Part shown: piece after piece, positions 1 to 6,487 of the stretch
How positions within the stretch are numbered: the first letter of the stretch is position 1
Layout: every line of letters starts with the position of its first letter
DNA from: Cuspidothrix sp046080125
GTDB lineage: Bacteria; Cyanobacteriota; Cyanobacteriia; Cyanobacteriales; Nostocaceae
Length of the DNA stretch: 26,584 bases
Direction of reading: 5' to 3'
Assembly (NCBI GenBank): GCA_046080125.1
Contig: JBJTTJ010000214.1
Span: forward strand, 1-26,584
Position numbers and translations under genes: made by a program
Notes under the pieces: generated by a model
What the model saw: only the letters and a program-made list of their open reading frames with translations
The model's database searches: none
Told to the model about the DNA's origin: nothing

Positions 1-2
1 AT

Positions 3-161
3 TTTCAAGTGCTTGAGTTTAATGGCGAAGATAATCACGTTCATGCACTGATCGAGTACCCGCCAAAACTGTCTATTTCTCAAATAGTAAATGCCTTAAA
101 AGGTGTATCTAGTCGCAGGTATGGGCAAGCTGGGTACAAAATGGTAAAGATATATCAATAA
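3..161 (+). pseudogene. IS200/IS605-type transposase (TnpA) remnant, 5' end outside window
   Basis: An open frame enters from the left edge and ends at TAA 159-161. It encodes about 52 residues, with segments such as FNGEDNHVHALIEYPPKL and NALKGVSSRRYGQAGY. These match the HUH-transposase region of IS200/IS605 TnpA (the HVH pair is the metal-binding HUH motif) and the conserved LKGVSSRR stretch. In the family about 30 more residues, including the WSPSYF motif, follow the SSRRYGQAGY region. Here the frame runs instead into KMVKIYQ and stops, so the catalytic Tyr region is missing and the copy is probably inactive. I cannot see the left half, so how degraded the whole element is remains unknown. 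Confidence 0.75.
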
Positions 162-177
162 CTATCAATAACAATCC

Positions 178-201
178 GGGACACTTGCCCAAGGGTGTCC
201 T
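178..201 (+). terminator. Stem-loop after the transposase remnant, before hemE
   Basis: GGACAC (179-184) pairs with GTGTCC (195-200) around a 10-nt loop, followed by TTT. It could be a weak terminator, or the subterminal hairpin of the right end of the decayed IS200/IS605 element. It lies 43 bases before the hemE start. Confidence 0.4.
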
Positions 202-242
202 TTAATTTAGGATGAAAAAGTTGAATTATACTGAAGTGTTAA

Positions 243-1295
243 ATGGGTCTTTCCTCAACAGTTCCGCTCCTCCTTAGAGCTGCTCGCGGTGAAAAAGTAG
301 ATCGTCCCCCTGTATGGATGATGCGACAAGCAGGACGCTATATGAAAGCGTATCGGGATTTACGAGAGAAGTATCCTTCTTTTCGGGAACGCTCAGAAAT
401 TCCTGAAGTAGCGATTGAAGTTTCTCTCCAACCCTGGAGAGCTTTCCAACCGGACGGAGTGATTTTGTTTTCCGATATTGTCACCCCTTTACCTGGTATG
501 GGGATTGATATGGATATTGCGGAAGGGAAAGGACCGATTATTTTTTCGCCCATACGCACTCAAGAACAAATTAACAACTTGCGTCCTCTAAATCCTGAAA
601 CTGCTTTACCGTTTATCAAGACGATTTTGGGATCGTTACGCCAAGAAGTAGGGGATAAATCAACGGTTTTAGGCTTTGTGGGCGCTCCTTGGACTTTGGC
701 AGCTTATGCGGTGGAAGGAAAGGGTTCTAAAACCTATTCCATCATCAAAAACATGGCTTTCTCCGATCCAGCTATTCTGCATCAACTATTAACCAAGTTG
801 GCTGAGTCCATTGCCGATTATGTGCGTTATCAAATTGACTGTGGCGCACAAGTGGTGCAGATGTTTGACTCCTGGGCTGGACAATTAAGCCCTCAAGATT
901 ATGATACCTTTGCCCTACCTTACCAGAAGATGGTGTTTGATTTAGTTAAACAAACCCATCCTGACACACCATTAATTTTATTGGTCACGGGTAGCGCTGG
1001 ACTTTTGGAAAGAATGGCCACCTCTGGTGCGGATATTCTCACCATAGACTGGACAGTAGATATGGCAGATGCTAGAGCTAGATTAGGCAAGCACGTAAAA
1101 GTACAGGGTAATCTTGATCCAGGTGTATTATTTGGTTCTAAGGAATTTATCCGCGATCGCGTTTTGGACACTGTTCGCAAAGCCGGTAACTGGGGACATA
1201 TCCTCAACCTTGGACACGGTGTACTCCCAGAAACACCAGAAGAAAATGTCGCTTTCTTCTTTGAAACTGCGAAAAATATTACCGCTTTGGTGTAG
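243..1295 (+). CDS. hemE: Uroporphyrinogen decarboxylase
   Basis: The 350-residue protein has the usual HemE length. It decarboxylates the four acetate side chains of uroporphyrinogen III to give coproporphyrinogen III, a cytoplasmic step common to heme and chlorophyll synthesis. Visible signatures are the N-terminal family motif PPVWMMRQAGRYM (residues 22-34, which includes the substrate-binding Arg), FSDIVTPLPGMGI with the catalytic Asp at about 78, GFVGAPWTLAAY, the QMFDSWAG segment and the C-terminal NLGHGVLPETPEENV. The ATG at 243 gives a standard N-terminus, although no clear Shine-Dalgarno precedes it. The gene appears monocistronic, with an IS remnant upstream and a terminator-like palindrome 38 bases downstream. 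The next gene starts 559 bases later and belongs to a different pathway. Confidence 0.97.
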   Translation: MGLSSTVPLLLRAARGEKVDRPPVWMMRQAGRYMKAYRDLREKYPSFRERSEIPEVAIEVSLQPWRAFQPDGVILFSDIVTPLPGMGIDMDIAEGKGPIIFSPIRTQEQINNLRPLNPETALPFIKTILGSLRQEVGDKSTVLGFVGAPWTLAAYAVEGKGSKTYSIIKNMAFSDPAILHQLLTKLAESIADYVRYQIDCGAQVVQMFDSWAGQLSPQDYDTFALPYQKMVFDLVKQTHPDTPLILLVTGSAGLLERMATSGADILTIDWTVDMADARARLGKHVKVQGNLDPGVLFGSKEFIRDRVLDTVRKAGNWGHILNLGHGVLPETPEENVAFFFETAKNITALV

Positions 1296-1332
1296 TCAGT
1301 TTAACCAGTTAGGTATATCATCTAAAACCCTT

Positions 1333-1368
1333 GTAAAGACGTTCTATGAAACGTCTCTACATTTTTTT
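1333..1368 (+). terminator. Palindrome plus T-tract after hemE (dispersed repeat family A)
   Basis: The arms at 1333-1343 and 1350-1360 (GTAAAGACGTT / AACGTCTCTAC) pair with one mismatch around a 6-nt loop, and seven Ts follow from 1362. The form fits a Rho-independent terminator for hemE. The same arm sequence recurs at 8350-8372 and 23918-23938, so this is also one copy of a dispersed palindrome family. Confidence 0.65.
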
Positions 1369-1488
1369 AGTGGTTTTTAGCACGGTTATGATCTGAATCC
1401 AATTAACTTGTGCCTCAAGTTGTCCACAAACCAGAAAACAAAATAAAGAAATCCAGTTTTCATCTAGCAAACCCATAAAATAATAATA

Positions 1489-1502
1489 GTATTAGGTAAT
1501 AC
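1489..1502 (+). promoter_or_regulatory. Candidate NtcA binding site, GTA-N8-TAC
   Basis: The sequence GTATTAGGTAATAC is a perfect 14-base palindrome that fits the NtcA consensus GTA-N8-TAC. NtcA is the global nitrogen regulator of cyanobacteria and activates nif-related genes. The site lies 352 bases upstream of the serine acetyltransferase start. A weak TAN3T (TACTGT, 1517-1522) follows after 14 bases, shorter than the 20-24 typical of NtcA-activated promoters, so the site is good but the promoter architecture is not proven. Confidence 0.45.
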
Positions 1503-1854
1503 ATAAAATCTATATTTACTGTCATCCAAGCAACGATTCTCAAGCGATGAGTACAACTTAATATCTGGCAAAATATCCTGCCTAAATAGATGCAAAGTCT
1601 TACATACTAAGGCAGAAGTGTTGAGTACAAAGAAGCTGAAACCATCAGCTAAAAATACCAGTACCCCGATGATAAAAAGCTAGTACCCCTATGCCAACAG
1701 AAAATGTAAAGTTCTGTTAAATAGGGGTTTAAACCTATTGAGTACAAACCTAATAAATTTAATAAATCTAATCGCTGCTCCTGATTTTGTCTGCTGCAAA
1801 CTGATCTGATATAAGCATGAAAACAGGACAAGCTATTTTAATCTGACAGTACCG

Positions 1855-2586
1855 ATGCAACAGTCTTTAAACGGTATCAGTAAATCCGAAGCTGTAAATA
1901 CAGTCCTAAAAAAAGATCAAGAATCTCAATCTTTTTTGAGTCTATTAATCAGTGATTTTCGGATCATTTTTGAGCGTGATCCAGCCGCATACAATTGGCT
2001 AGAAGTCATCTTTTGTTACCCTGGATTTCATGCTCTGTGTTTACATCGTTTTGCCCATTGGTTGCACCTCCATCAAGTGAGTTTTATTCCTCGGTTTATT
2101 TCCCATTTGGGACGGTTTTTTACGGGAATTGAAATTCACCCAGGGGCAAAAATTGGCAAAAGTGTATTTATTGATCATGGTATGGGTGTAGTCATCGGTG
2201 AAACTGCCATTGTTGGAGATTATGCTCTCATTTATCAGGGTGTAACATTGGGGGGAACTGGTAAAGAAAGCGGTAAACGTCATCCTACTTTAGGTGATAA
2301 TGTTGTCGTTGGTGCGGGTGCGAAAGTATTAGGAAATATTCAAATTAGCGATCGCGTCCGTATCGGTGCAGGTTCAATTGTTTTACGTGATGTACCTCCA
2401 GATGCTACCGTAGTTGGCATTCCTGGCAGGATTATTTCTCGTAAGTCAAATCACCGTCTTGCTCCTCTAGAACATGGCAAATTACCTGATATAGAAGCAG
2501 GTGTAATATGTTCTTTGCTTTCCCGGATTGAACAATTAGAACAACAAGTAAAAACTCTCAAAAGTCATCATCAAGATGATAAATAA
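1855..2586 (+). CDS. nifP: Serine O-acetyltransferase, nif-cluster type (NifP/CysE)
   Basis: The 243-residue protein makes O-acetylserine from serine and acetyl-CoA, the precursor of cysteine. It has an N-terminal helical SAT region (about 30-90) followed by left-handed beta-helix hexapeptide repeats: GIEIHPGAKIG (91-101), DHGMGVVIGETA (107-118, with the catalytic His) and QGVTLGGTGK (128-137). A C-terminal tail with coiled-coil character follows (about 220-240). The name nifP rests on context: it heads a run of nif genes, where a dedicated SAT is thought to supply extra cysteine for Fe-S clusters. The sequence alone would equally fit cysE. The first 25 residues look non-conserved, and no good ribosome-binding site precedes the ATG, so a later start cannot be excluded. 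Confidence 0.88.
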   Translation: MQQSLNGISKSEAVNTVLKKDQESQSFLSLLISDFRIIFERDPAAYNWLEVIFCYPGFHALCLHRFAHWLHLHQVSFIPRFISHLGRFFTGIEIHPGAKIGKSVFIDHGMGVVIGETAIVGDYALIYQGVTLGGTGKESGKRHPTLGDNVVVGAGAKVLGNIQISDRVRIGAGSIVLRDVPPDATVVGIPGRIISRKSNHRLAPLEHGKLPDIEAGVICSLLSRIEQLEQQVKTLKSHHQDDK

Positions 2587-2618
2587 CGTCAATATTGTTT
2601 ATGTCCCACTTTGAAATA

Positions 2619-2639
2619 AATATTGTCAACAACAATATT
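2619..2639 (+). repeat. Small AT-rich stem-loop after nifP
   Basis: AATATTGT (2619-2626) pairs perfectly with ACAATATT (2632-2639) around CAACA, and a third copy of AATATTGT sits at 2591-2598. There is no T-tract, so a terminator or attenuator role is only a guess. Confidence 0.3.
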
Positions 2640-2792
2640 ATTCTCAAGTCATTATTCGCTCACAAATTATCTTGCATATTCGAGATAATTCATCTAAGCT
2701 TAGGTTCACCCAGTTTGCTAACACTAAAATTATTAGTCATTGCTTATGGGAATAACTTGTACTTTATATTGATTTCGATTTGCCCCTTTATA

Positions 2793-2987
2793 ATGATTAA
2801 TAGTAGTGATAGGAAATTACTGCAATTTCTTCAAAAAGAACTAGCACTTTCTACGGCTGATATTGCGGTAGCAAAGCGACATCCTGAGTTTAATCATGGA
2901 CCGTTACCAATGCTACTTTGGCAATATGGTTTAGTAGATTTACAACAGCTAGATCAAATTTTTGATTGGCTTACAGAACACGCTTAG
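2793..2987 (+). CDS. DUF2949 family small protein
   Basis: This 64-residue protein starts MINSSDRKLLQFLQKELAL and contains PLPMLLWQYGLVDLQQLDQIF near its C-terminus. That pattern fits the cyanobacterial DUF2949 family, whose function is unknown. The open frame extends upstream to 2595, but the extra residues are hydrophobic and low-complexity and do not resemble the family, so I place the start at ATG 2793. It sits between nifP and nifV on the same strand. I recall a similar small gene at this place in other heterocystous cyanobacteria, which suggests a link to nitrogen fixation, but nothing in the protein shows what it does. It appears soluble, helical and without cysteines. Confidence 0.75.
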   Translation: MINSSDRKLLQFLQKELALSTADIAVAKRHPEFNHGPLPMLLWQYGLVDLQQLDQIFDWLTEHA

Positions 2988-3033
2988 TTGAAAGTAAATG
3001 AATAATTATCAGTAAAAATAAGAGGTCAAAATT

Positions 3034-3150
3034 ATGATTACTACCTTAATTGCTGGCATGAGTATGTTATTTTTTACTGGATTAATTAATGGTTCTATGG
3101 GATATTTATTACTCACAAAGTTTGCCAATGGAATCTCCAAAAATATTTAA
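3034..3150 (+). CDS. Small single-span membrane protein in the nif cluster
   Basis: A 38-residue frame starts MITTLIAGMSMLFFTGLING. It is preceded by a good ribosome-binding site (AGAGG at 3021-3025, 8 bases before the ATG) and ends at TAA 3148-3150. Residues 4-27 are hydrophobic with small residues and would form one transmembrane helix; the end (KFANGISKNI) is polar and basic. It lies 46 bases after the DUF2949 gene and 187 bases before nifV, all on +. I do not recognise the family. Its size and form recall small subunits of photosynthetic or respiratory complexes, but that is only an analogy. The ribosome-binding site and position make it a likely real gene. Confidence 0.6.
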   Translation: MITTLIAGMSMLFFTGLINGSMGYLLLTKFANGISKNI

Positions 3151-3221
3151 AAAAATATACATATTTTTGGTTTCATAGCATACAGAAACAATGGAAATAA
3201 CTGATTAATAATTAAGGATCG

Positions 3222-3242
3222 TAAATCATAATTTATGGTTTA
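3222..3242. promoter_or_regulatory. Near-perfect dyad upstream of nifV
   Basis: TAAATCATAA (3222-3231) and TTATGGTTTA (3233-3242) form a dyad with one wobble and a single central base. Such a compact dyad looks more like an operator than a hairpin. It lies about 95 bases upstream of nifV. No regulator can be assigned. Confidence 0.25.
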
Positions 3243-3337
3243 TTTGCACCATTAATTATTTATTACACATCTACTCATAAGAGGAATTGTAGGGCGCAAA
3301 GATATTACAAGAAAACTCCGCTAGAGGGATGTTGAAA

Positions 3338-4468
3338 ATGTATCAAATCATGATTAATGATACGACATTACGTGATGGAGAACAGGCGGCAGGTGTTGCT
3401 TTTAACCTAGAAGAAAAAGTAGCGATCGCTCAATTCTTAGATGCCATTGGTGTCCATGAATTAGAAGTGGGTATTCCCGCCATGGGGGAAGAAGAAATTC
3501 GTGCCATTGTTGCCATTCGTAACTTAGATTTACAAGCTAAATTATTAGGTTGGAATCGGGCTGTAATATCAGATATTAAAGCTTCTATAGCCTGTGGACT
3601 AGAGCGAGTACATATTGCTATTCCTGTGTCTGGAGTGCAAATTGCTGCTAAATTTCATGGTCAATGGCGAGTCAGTTTACAAAGACTAAAAGACTGTATT
3701 AGCTTCGCATTAGATCAAGGTCTTTGGGTATCAGTTGGAGGCGAAGATTCTTCAAGAGCAGACGAAAATTTTCTCCAAGATGTTGCTCTTTTAGCCCAAG
3801 AATGGGGAGCGTCTCGATTTCGTTTTTGTGATACAGTTGGGATACTTGATCCCTTCAAAACTCACCTAAAAGTTAAGCATTTAGTATCAACTCTATCAAT
3901 TCCTATTGAGATTCACACCCATAATGATTTTGGACTAGCAACTGCTAATGCCTTAGCCGGAATTAAAGCTGGTGCTATATCTGTAAATACTACTGTCAAT
4001 GGGTTAGGTGAAAGAGCCGGAAATGCAGCATTAGAAGAGGTAATTATGGCTCTAAAATGCATCCATAGCATTGATTTAGGAATTGAAACTCGCCACTTAT
4101 TAGAACTATCTCAATTAGTTGCTAGAGCTGCCGGTACTAATGTTCAACCTTGGAAAGCAATTGTAGGAGAAAATACATTTGCCCATGAGTCAGGAATTCA
4201 CGCCGATGGTGTATTAAAAAATCCTCTGACCTATGAACCTTATGCTCCTGAAGATGTGGGTTGGGAACGGCGTTTAGTAATAGGTAAACATTCTGGTCGG
4301 CATTTATTATCTAACTTATTAGAGCAGCATGGAATTTTTCTCAATTCTCAAGAAACTCAAGCTGTTTTAGATGTAGTCCGTCAGCAATCTATTCTCAAAA
4401 AACGTAGTCTCACTACAGAAGAATTATTAAATTTAGTCAGCGAAAAAAGGTATTCTCATGCAAGGTGA
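3338..4468 (+). CDS. nifV: Homocitrate synthase NifV
   Basis: The protein condenses acetyl-CoA with 2-oxoglutarate to homocitrate, the organic ligand of the nitrogenase FeMo-cofactor. From the chosen start it has 376 residues and begins MYQIMINDTTLRDGEQAAG, the DRE-TIM metallolyase signature with metal-binding Asp and catalytic Arg. Later come the metal-binding HTHNDFG segment, GLGERAGNAALEEV and the C-terminal FAHESGIHADGVLKNP. An upstream in-frame ATG at 3329 is possible, but GAGGG lies directly against it. The same GAGGG is well spaced (9 bases) for the ATG at 3338, which also gives the family N-terminus. The 3' end overlaps nifZ by 11 bases, indicating translational coupling. Confidence 0.93.
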   Translation: MYQIMINDTTLRDGEQAAGVAFNLEEKVAIAQFLDAIGVHELEVGIPAMGEEEIRAIVAIRNLDLQAKLLGWNRAVISDIKASIACGLERVHIAIPVSGVQIAAKFHGQWRVSLQRLKDCISFALDQGLWVSVGGEDSSRADENFLQDVALLAQEWGASRFRFCDTVGILDPFKTHLKVKHLVSTLSIPIEIHTHNDFGLATANALAGIKAGAISVNTTVNGLGERAGNAALEEVIMALKCIHSIDLGIETRHLLELSQLVARAAGTNVQPWKAIVGENTFAHESGIHADGVLKNPLTYEPYAPEDVGWERRLVIGKHSGRHLLSNLLEQHGIFLNSQETQAVLDVVRQQSILKKRSLTTEELLNLVSEKRYSHAR

Positions 4469-4745
4469 TGAAATAGAACTGAACTCACAACCGATTTTTG
4501 AAATTGGTCAAAAAGTCCGAGTTAAAAAACTAATCAAAAATGATGGAACATTTCCCGGTAGAGAAATTGGCGAAGTTTTAGCAAGAATTGGTGATGTGGG
4601 TTATGTGTCTAGCATCGGCACATTTTTGCAAGCATATTATATCTATGCTGTACATTTTTTGGACACAGGGTACATCATTGGTTGTCGGAAAAGAGAACTA
4701 GAATCTGCTGAGGAAAAACATGAAAGTAATGCTCCGGTTGAATGA
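4458..4745 (+). CDS. nifZ: Nitrogen fixation protein NifZ
   Basis: The 95-residue protein fits the NifZ family. It has the compact beta-rich core FEIGQKVRVKKLIKNDGTFPG followed by GDVGYVSSIGTFLQAYYIYAVHFLDTGYIIGCRKREL. NifZ assists maturation of the nitrogenase MoFe protein, specifically formation of the second P-cluster, in the organisms studied. The start ATG lies inside the end of nifV (11-base overlap) with AAGG a few bases upstream, and its own 3' end overlaps nifT by 26 bases. These overlaps make nifV-nifZ-nifT one transcription and translation unit. Confidence 0.92.
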   Translation: MQGDEIELNSQPIFEIGQKVRVKKLIKNDGTFPGREIGEVLARIGDVGYVSSIGTFLQAYYIYAVHFLDTGYIIGCRKRELESAEEKHESNAPVE

Positions 4746-4923
4746 TGCTGGTACTTTAGTTGTCTACGTCGCTAAAAAAGACTTAGAAGAAGAAGTAGTC
4801 AAACAAACAGATGGTGAAGCAGGTAAAATTCTCACTTTAGCTAATGGTTGGGAATTAGAATTTAGTGAATTACCAGATAAAAGTAGTTTACCTTTAACTG
4901 TGGAAGCTAAACGTCTGGCTTAA
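4720..4923 (+). CDS. nifT: Nitrogen fixation protein NifT/FixU
   Basis: The 67-residue protein begins MKVMLRLNDAGTLVVYVAKK and contains LANGWELEFSELPD, the NifT/FixU pattern. Its role is not established; deletions in other diazotrophs have little effect, and a cofactor-maturation role has been proposed. GAGG precedes the ATG by about 6 bases within the end of nifZ. It is the last gene of the overlapping nifVZT set. A polypurine/polypyrimidine stem-loop follows within 20 bases. Confidence 0.92.
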   Translation: MKVMLRLNDAGTLVVYVAKKDLEEEVVKQTDGEAGKILTLANGWELEFSELPDKSSLPLTVEAKRLA

Positions 4924-4939
4924 AGTTTCACAAAATATG

Positions 4940-4982
4940 AAGAAGGTAAAAGGTAAGAAAATATTTTTTCCTCTTCCTTCTT
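4940..4982 (+). terminator. Possible terminator after nifT
   Basis: AAGAAGG (4940-4946) pairs with CCTTCTT (4976-4982), with further partial pairing and a run of Ts (4964-4969) inside the loop. It may end the nifVZT transcript, but the loop is long and the T-run is not downstream, so this is tentative. Confidence 0.3.
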
Positions 4983-5052
4983 TATTAGCATTATTAACCG
5001 CAGCCAAGTGGGGCTTCTTATTTTATCTTGAAAAAAAATTGAGTTATCACAA

Positions 5053-5592
5053 ATGGGTGAAAAATATCTAAGATTATCGGAACTAAATATTGAAGGGCAG
5101 TTTCTAGGTTTTGTTAGCCAAAAAAGCAACAAATATAAACATTTACAGCTAGGAATTGCGTCTGGAAATATCAAGATTAAAATTCCTAAAAATTTACGTT
5201 GTTCCCTAGCTTCATCTTTAGTTCCTGGGGAACAAATTCGTATAGATGCCATTAGTAAATTGAACCCCCGCAATCATAAACTGAAACTGCAAGCTTATCA
5301 AATTCAAGCAATCGGTTTTTGTTTGTTGCAAGAAAAACTTCCTCAACCTAAAGCCAAGATTATGGTTTGCCAAAAATCTGGCTGTATAAAACGGGGCGGA
5401 AAGGGGTTATTATCAGACTTAGAAAAAACTTTGTGCGATCGCGGTTTATCGGATAAAGTCACAATAGAACATACCGGTTGTCAAAAGCGTTGTAGCAGCG
5501 CCCCCAATTGTGTTTTAATGCTAGGTAAAAAGCAATACAAGAAAGTTCATCCAGAAGCGATCGCTTCTTTGTTAGAGAATCATTTAAGTTAA
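5053..5592 (+). CDS. Thioredoxin-like [2Fe-2S] ferredoxin domain protein
   Basis: The 179-residue protein has two parts. Residues 1-100 form a basic beta-rich region of no family I can name, with KIKIPKNLRC and PGEQIRIDAISKL. Residues 101-179 are a thioredoxin-like [2Fe-2S] ferredoxin domain. Its cluster ligands are visible as C106-x4-C111 and C143-x3-C147, the NuoE/thioredoxin-like ferredoxin spacing; C153 lies just beyond. It follows nifT by 129 bases on the same strand, which suggests electron transfer or Fe-S work linked to nitrogenase, though the gap and possible terminator mean it may be separately expressed. Its stop codon overlaps the stop of the convergent gene on the other strand (shared TTAA). 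Confidence 0.82.
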   Translation: MGEKYLRLSELNIEGQFLGFVSQKSNKYKHLQLGIASGNIKIKIPKNLRCSLASSLVPGEQIRIDAISKLNPRNHKLKLQAYQIQAIGFCLLQEKLPQPKAKIMVCQKSGCIKRGGKGLLSDLEKTLCDRGLSDKVTIEHTGCQKRCSSAPNCVLMLGKKQYKKVHPEAIASLLENHLS

Positions 5593-5792
5593 GTTGTCAA
5601 CATATTGTACAAAATCTTTACCAATTTTACGTGTGGTAAATTTTCTGATATTTCTTCTTTTACTTCTTCAACTTCAGGAAGTAAATGTGTAACTCCAAGT
5701 AGTTTTCCTAGACGAGATGTTTTCAAAAAAGCCTGTCTTTGAGCATGAGTCATTATCTCTTTTGATCCTGCCATTATTTCATTACTATTCAT
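5589..5792 (-). CDS. Unknown 67-residue protein coupled to the GNAT-like gene
   Basis: The frame from ATG at 5792 encodes 67 residues beginning MNSNEIMAGSKEIMTHAQRQ, with the acidic stretch LPEVEEVKEEISENLP. It has no cysteines, membrane segment or recognised domain. The ATG overlaps the stop of the upstream gene (ATGAATAG arrangement, 8 bases), which is good evidence for translational coupling. A longer frame to 5972 exists, but its extra part is only the shadow of the upstream gene. The coupled arrangement resembles toxin-antitoxin or enzyme-plus-adaptor pairs, but neither is shown. Confidence 0.55.
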   Translation of the reverse strand: MNSNEIMAGSKEIMTHAQRQAFLKTSRLGKLLGVTHLLPEVEEVKEEISENLPHVKLVKILYNMLTT

Positions 5793-6402
5793 ATAACTTT
5801 GGTTTTCCCCATCTGGTTTCATGTCGTTGACAAAATTCTGCTGCTGCGGTTCGTGAAAATCTGAATACATATAAATCTTCTCCACTAGGAGTGCTACCTG
5901 AAAATCCAAGATATTCCATCTGTACCTTATCCCTATAGTATGCCACAGCTTCATCCAAAGCTTCCAGGGCAACGAATGATTCTACTGGTGTTACTTCACA
6001 GAACTCGAAAGCAACCTTTATTGCATACCAAATTAACCATTTACCAATAGGTTCAATCAACCTTGAAGTAACATCTCCGCGACTGGTAGGATGTGCTTCT
6101 ATATTGTTTATTTCCATAAATATGGGAGGAGCGGTCTCAGGATAAAAATATGGATAAAGACTGTATTTCACTAATCCCCAAACCTGACCCTTATAAACAA
6201 GCTTGACTATGTTTTGGCAGTAAAAACTGGTGTTATTCCACATATTTAACCAATCACAAGTCCAATCTGTAGGCAGATCATTAATACTTGCTGGAGAAAT
6301 AAAAGCAATTTCCTCAGTGTTAGATTCAATTAAAACTTTTACCTGATAACTTCCGATAGTAGTCAATTTGTATTTATCACCTGTAAAAAATGTGAATATC
6401 AC
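5785..6402 (-). CDS. GNAT-like acetyltransferase fold protein, hypothetical
   Basis: The 205-residue protein resembles Gcn5-related N-acetyltransferases in its central and C-terminal parts. FMEINNIEAHPTSRGDVTSR (about 102-121) could be the beta4 and pyrophosphate-loop region, followed by the helix PIGKWLIWYAIKVAFEF. Next comes VALEALDEAVAYYRDKVQMEYLGF, the usual alpha4/beta6 segment where GNATs read A-x-x-F/Y-Y-x-x-x-G-F. The canonical Q/R-x-x-G-x-G/A loop is not intact, so acetyl-CoA binding is uncertain. The extended C-terminus (FSRTAAAEFCQRHETRWGKP) is unlike a plain GNAT. The substrate is unknown. It is translationally coupled to the downstream 67-residue gene and convergent with the ferredoxin gene. 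Confidence 0.6.
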   Translation of the reverse strand: MIFTFFTGDKYKLTTIGSYQVKVLIESNTEEIAFISPASINDLPTDWTCDWLNMWNNTSFYCQNIVKLVYKGQVWGLVKYSLYPYFYPETAPPIFMEINNIEAHPTSRGDVTSRLIEPIGKWLIWYAIKVAFEFCEVTPVESFVALEALDEAVAYYRDKVQMEYLGFSGSTPSGEDLYVFRFSRTAAAEFCQRHETRWGKPKLYE

Positions 6403-6444
6403 AAATCATACATGAAGATACTCAATTATTCAATCACAAGCTAA

Positions 6445-6480
6445 CATCCTGAAAATCCTTTAATCCTGAAAATCCTGATT
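6445..6480. repeat. Short direct repeat ATCCTGAAAATCCT
   Basis: The motif ATCCTGAAAATCCT occurs twice, at 6446-6459 and 6463-6476, in the 85-base gap between ureG and the GNAT-like gene. It is probably a small dispersed repeat rather than a regulatory site. Confidence 0.5.
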
Positions 6481-6487
6481 CAGACAA

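Larger units (their letters stand above)
1296..1854. other. Long intergenic region between hemE and the nif accessory cluster
   Basis: The first part holds the hemE terminator. I see no convincing gene in the rest. It contains the GTA-N8-TAC dyad at 1489-1502, two direct repeats of AGTACCCC (about 1660-1667 and 1682-1689) and a near-palindrome at 1720-1739 centred on GGTTTAAACC. The length and the repeats suggest a control region for the nif cluster, but I find no well-spaced promoter I would commit to. Confidence 0.5.

Noticed and set aside
1649..1831. 60-residue frame on the minus strand upstream of nifP
   Set aside because: No ribosome-binding site, odd composition with many Cys, Tyr and Trp, no recognisable motif, and it overlaps repeat-rich regulatory DNA.
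2595..2792. N-terminal extension of the DUF2949 frame
   Set aside because: The extra 66 residues are hydrophobic low-complexity sequence over an AT-rich intergenic region, and the family start is at 2793.
4940..4982. Possible riboswitch or small RNA between nifT and the ferredoxin gene
   Set aside because: Only a simple polypurine/polypyrimidine pairing is visible; no conserved core of a known riboswitch was recognised.
5589..5972. 127-residue reading of the small gene beside the GNAT-like gene
   Set aside because: The added N-terminal 60 residues are a frame-shifted shadow of the GNAT-like gene; the coupled ATG at 5792 explains the locus better.
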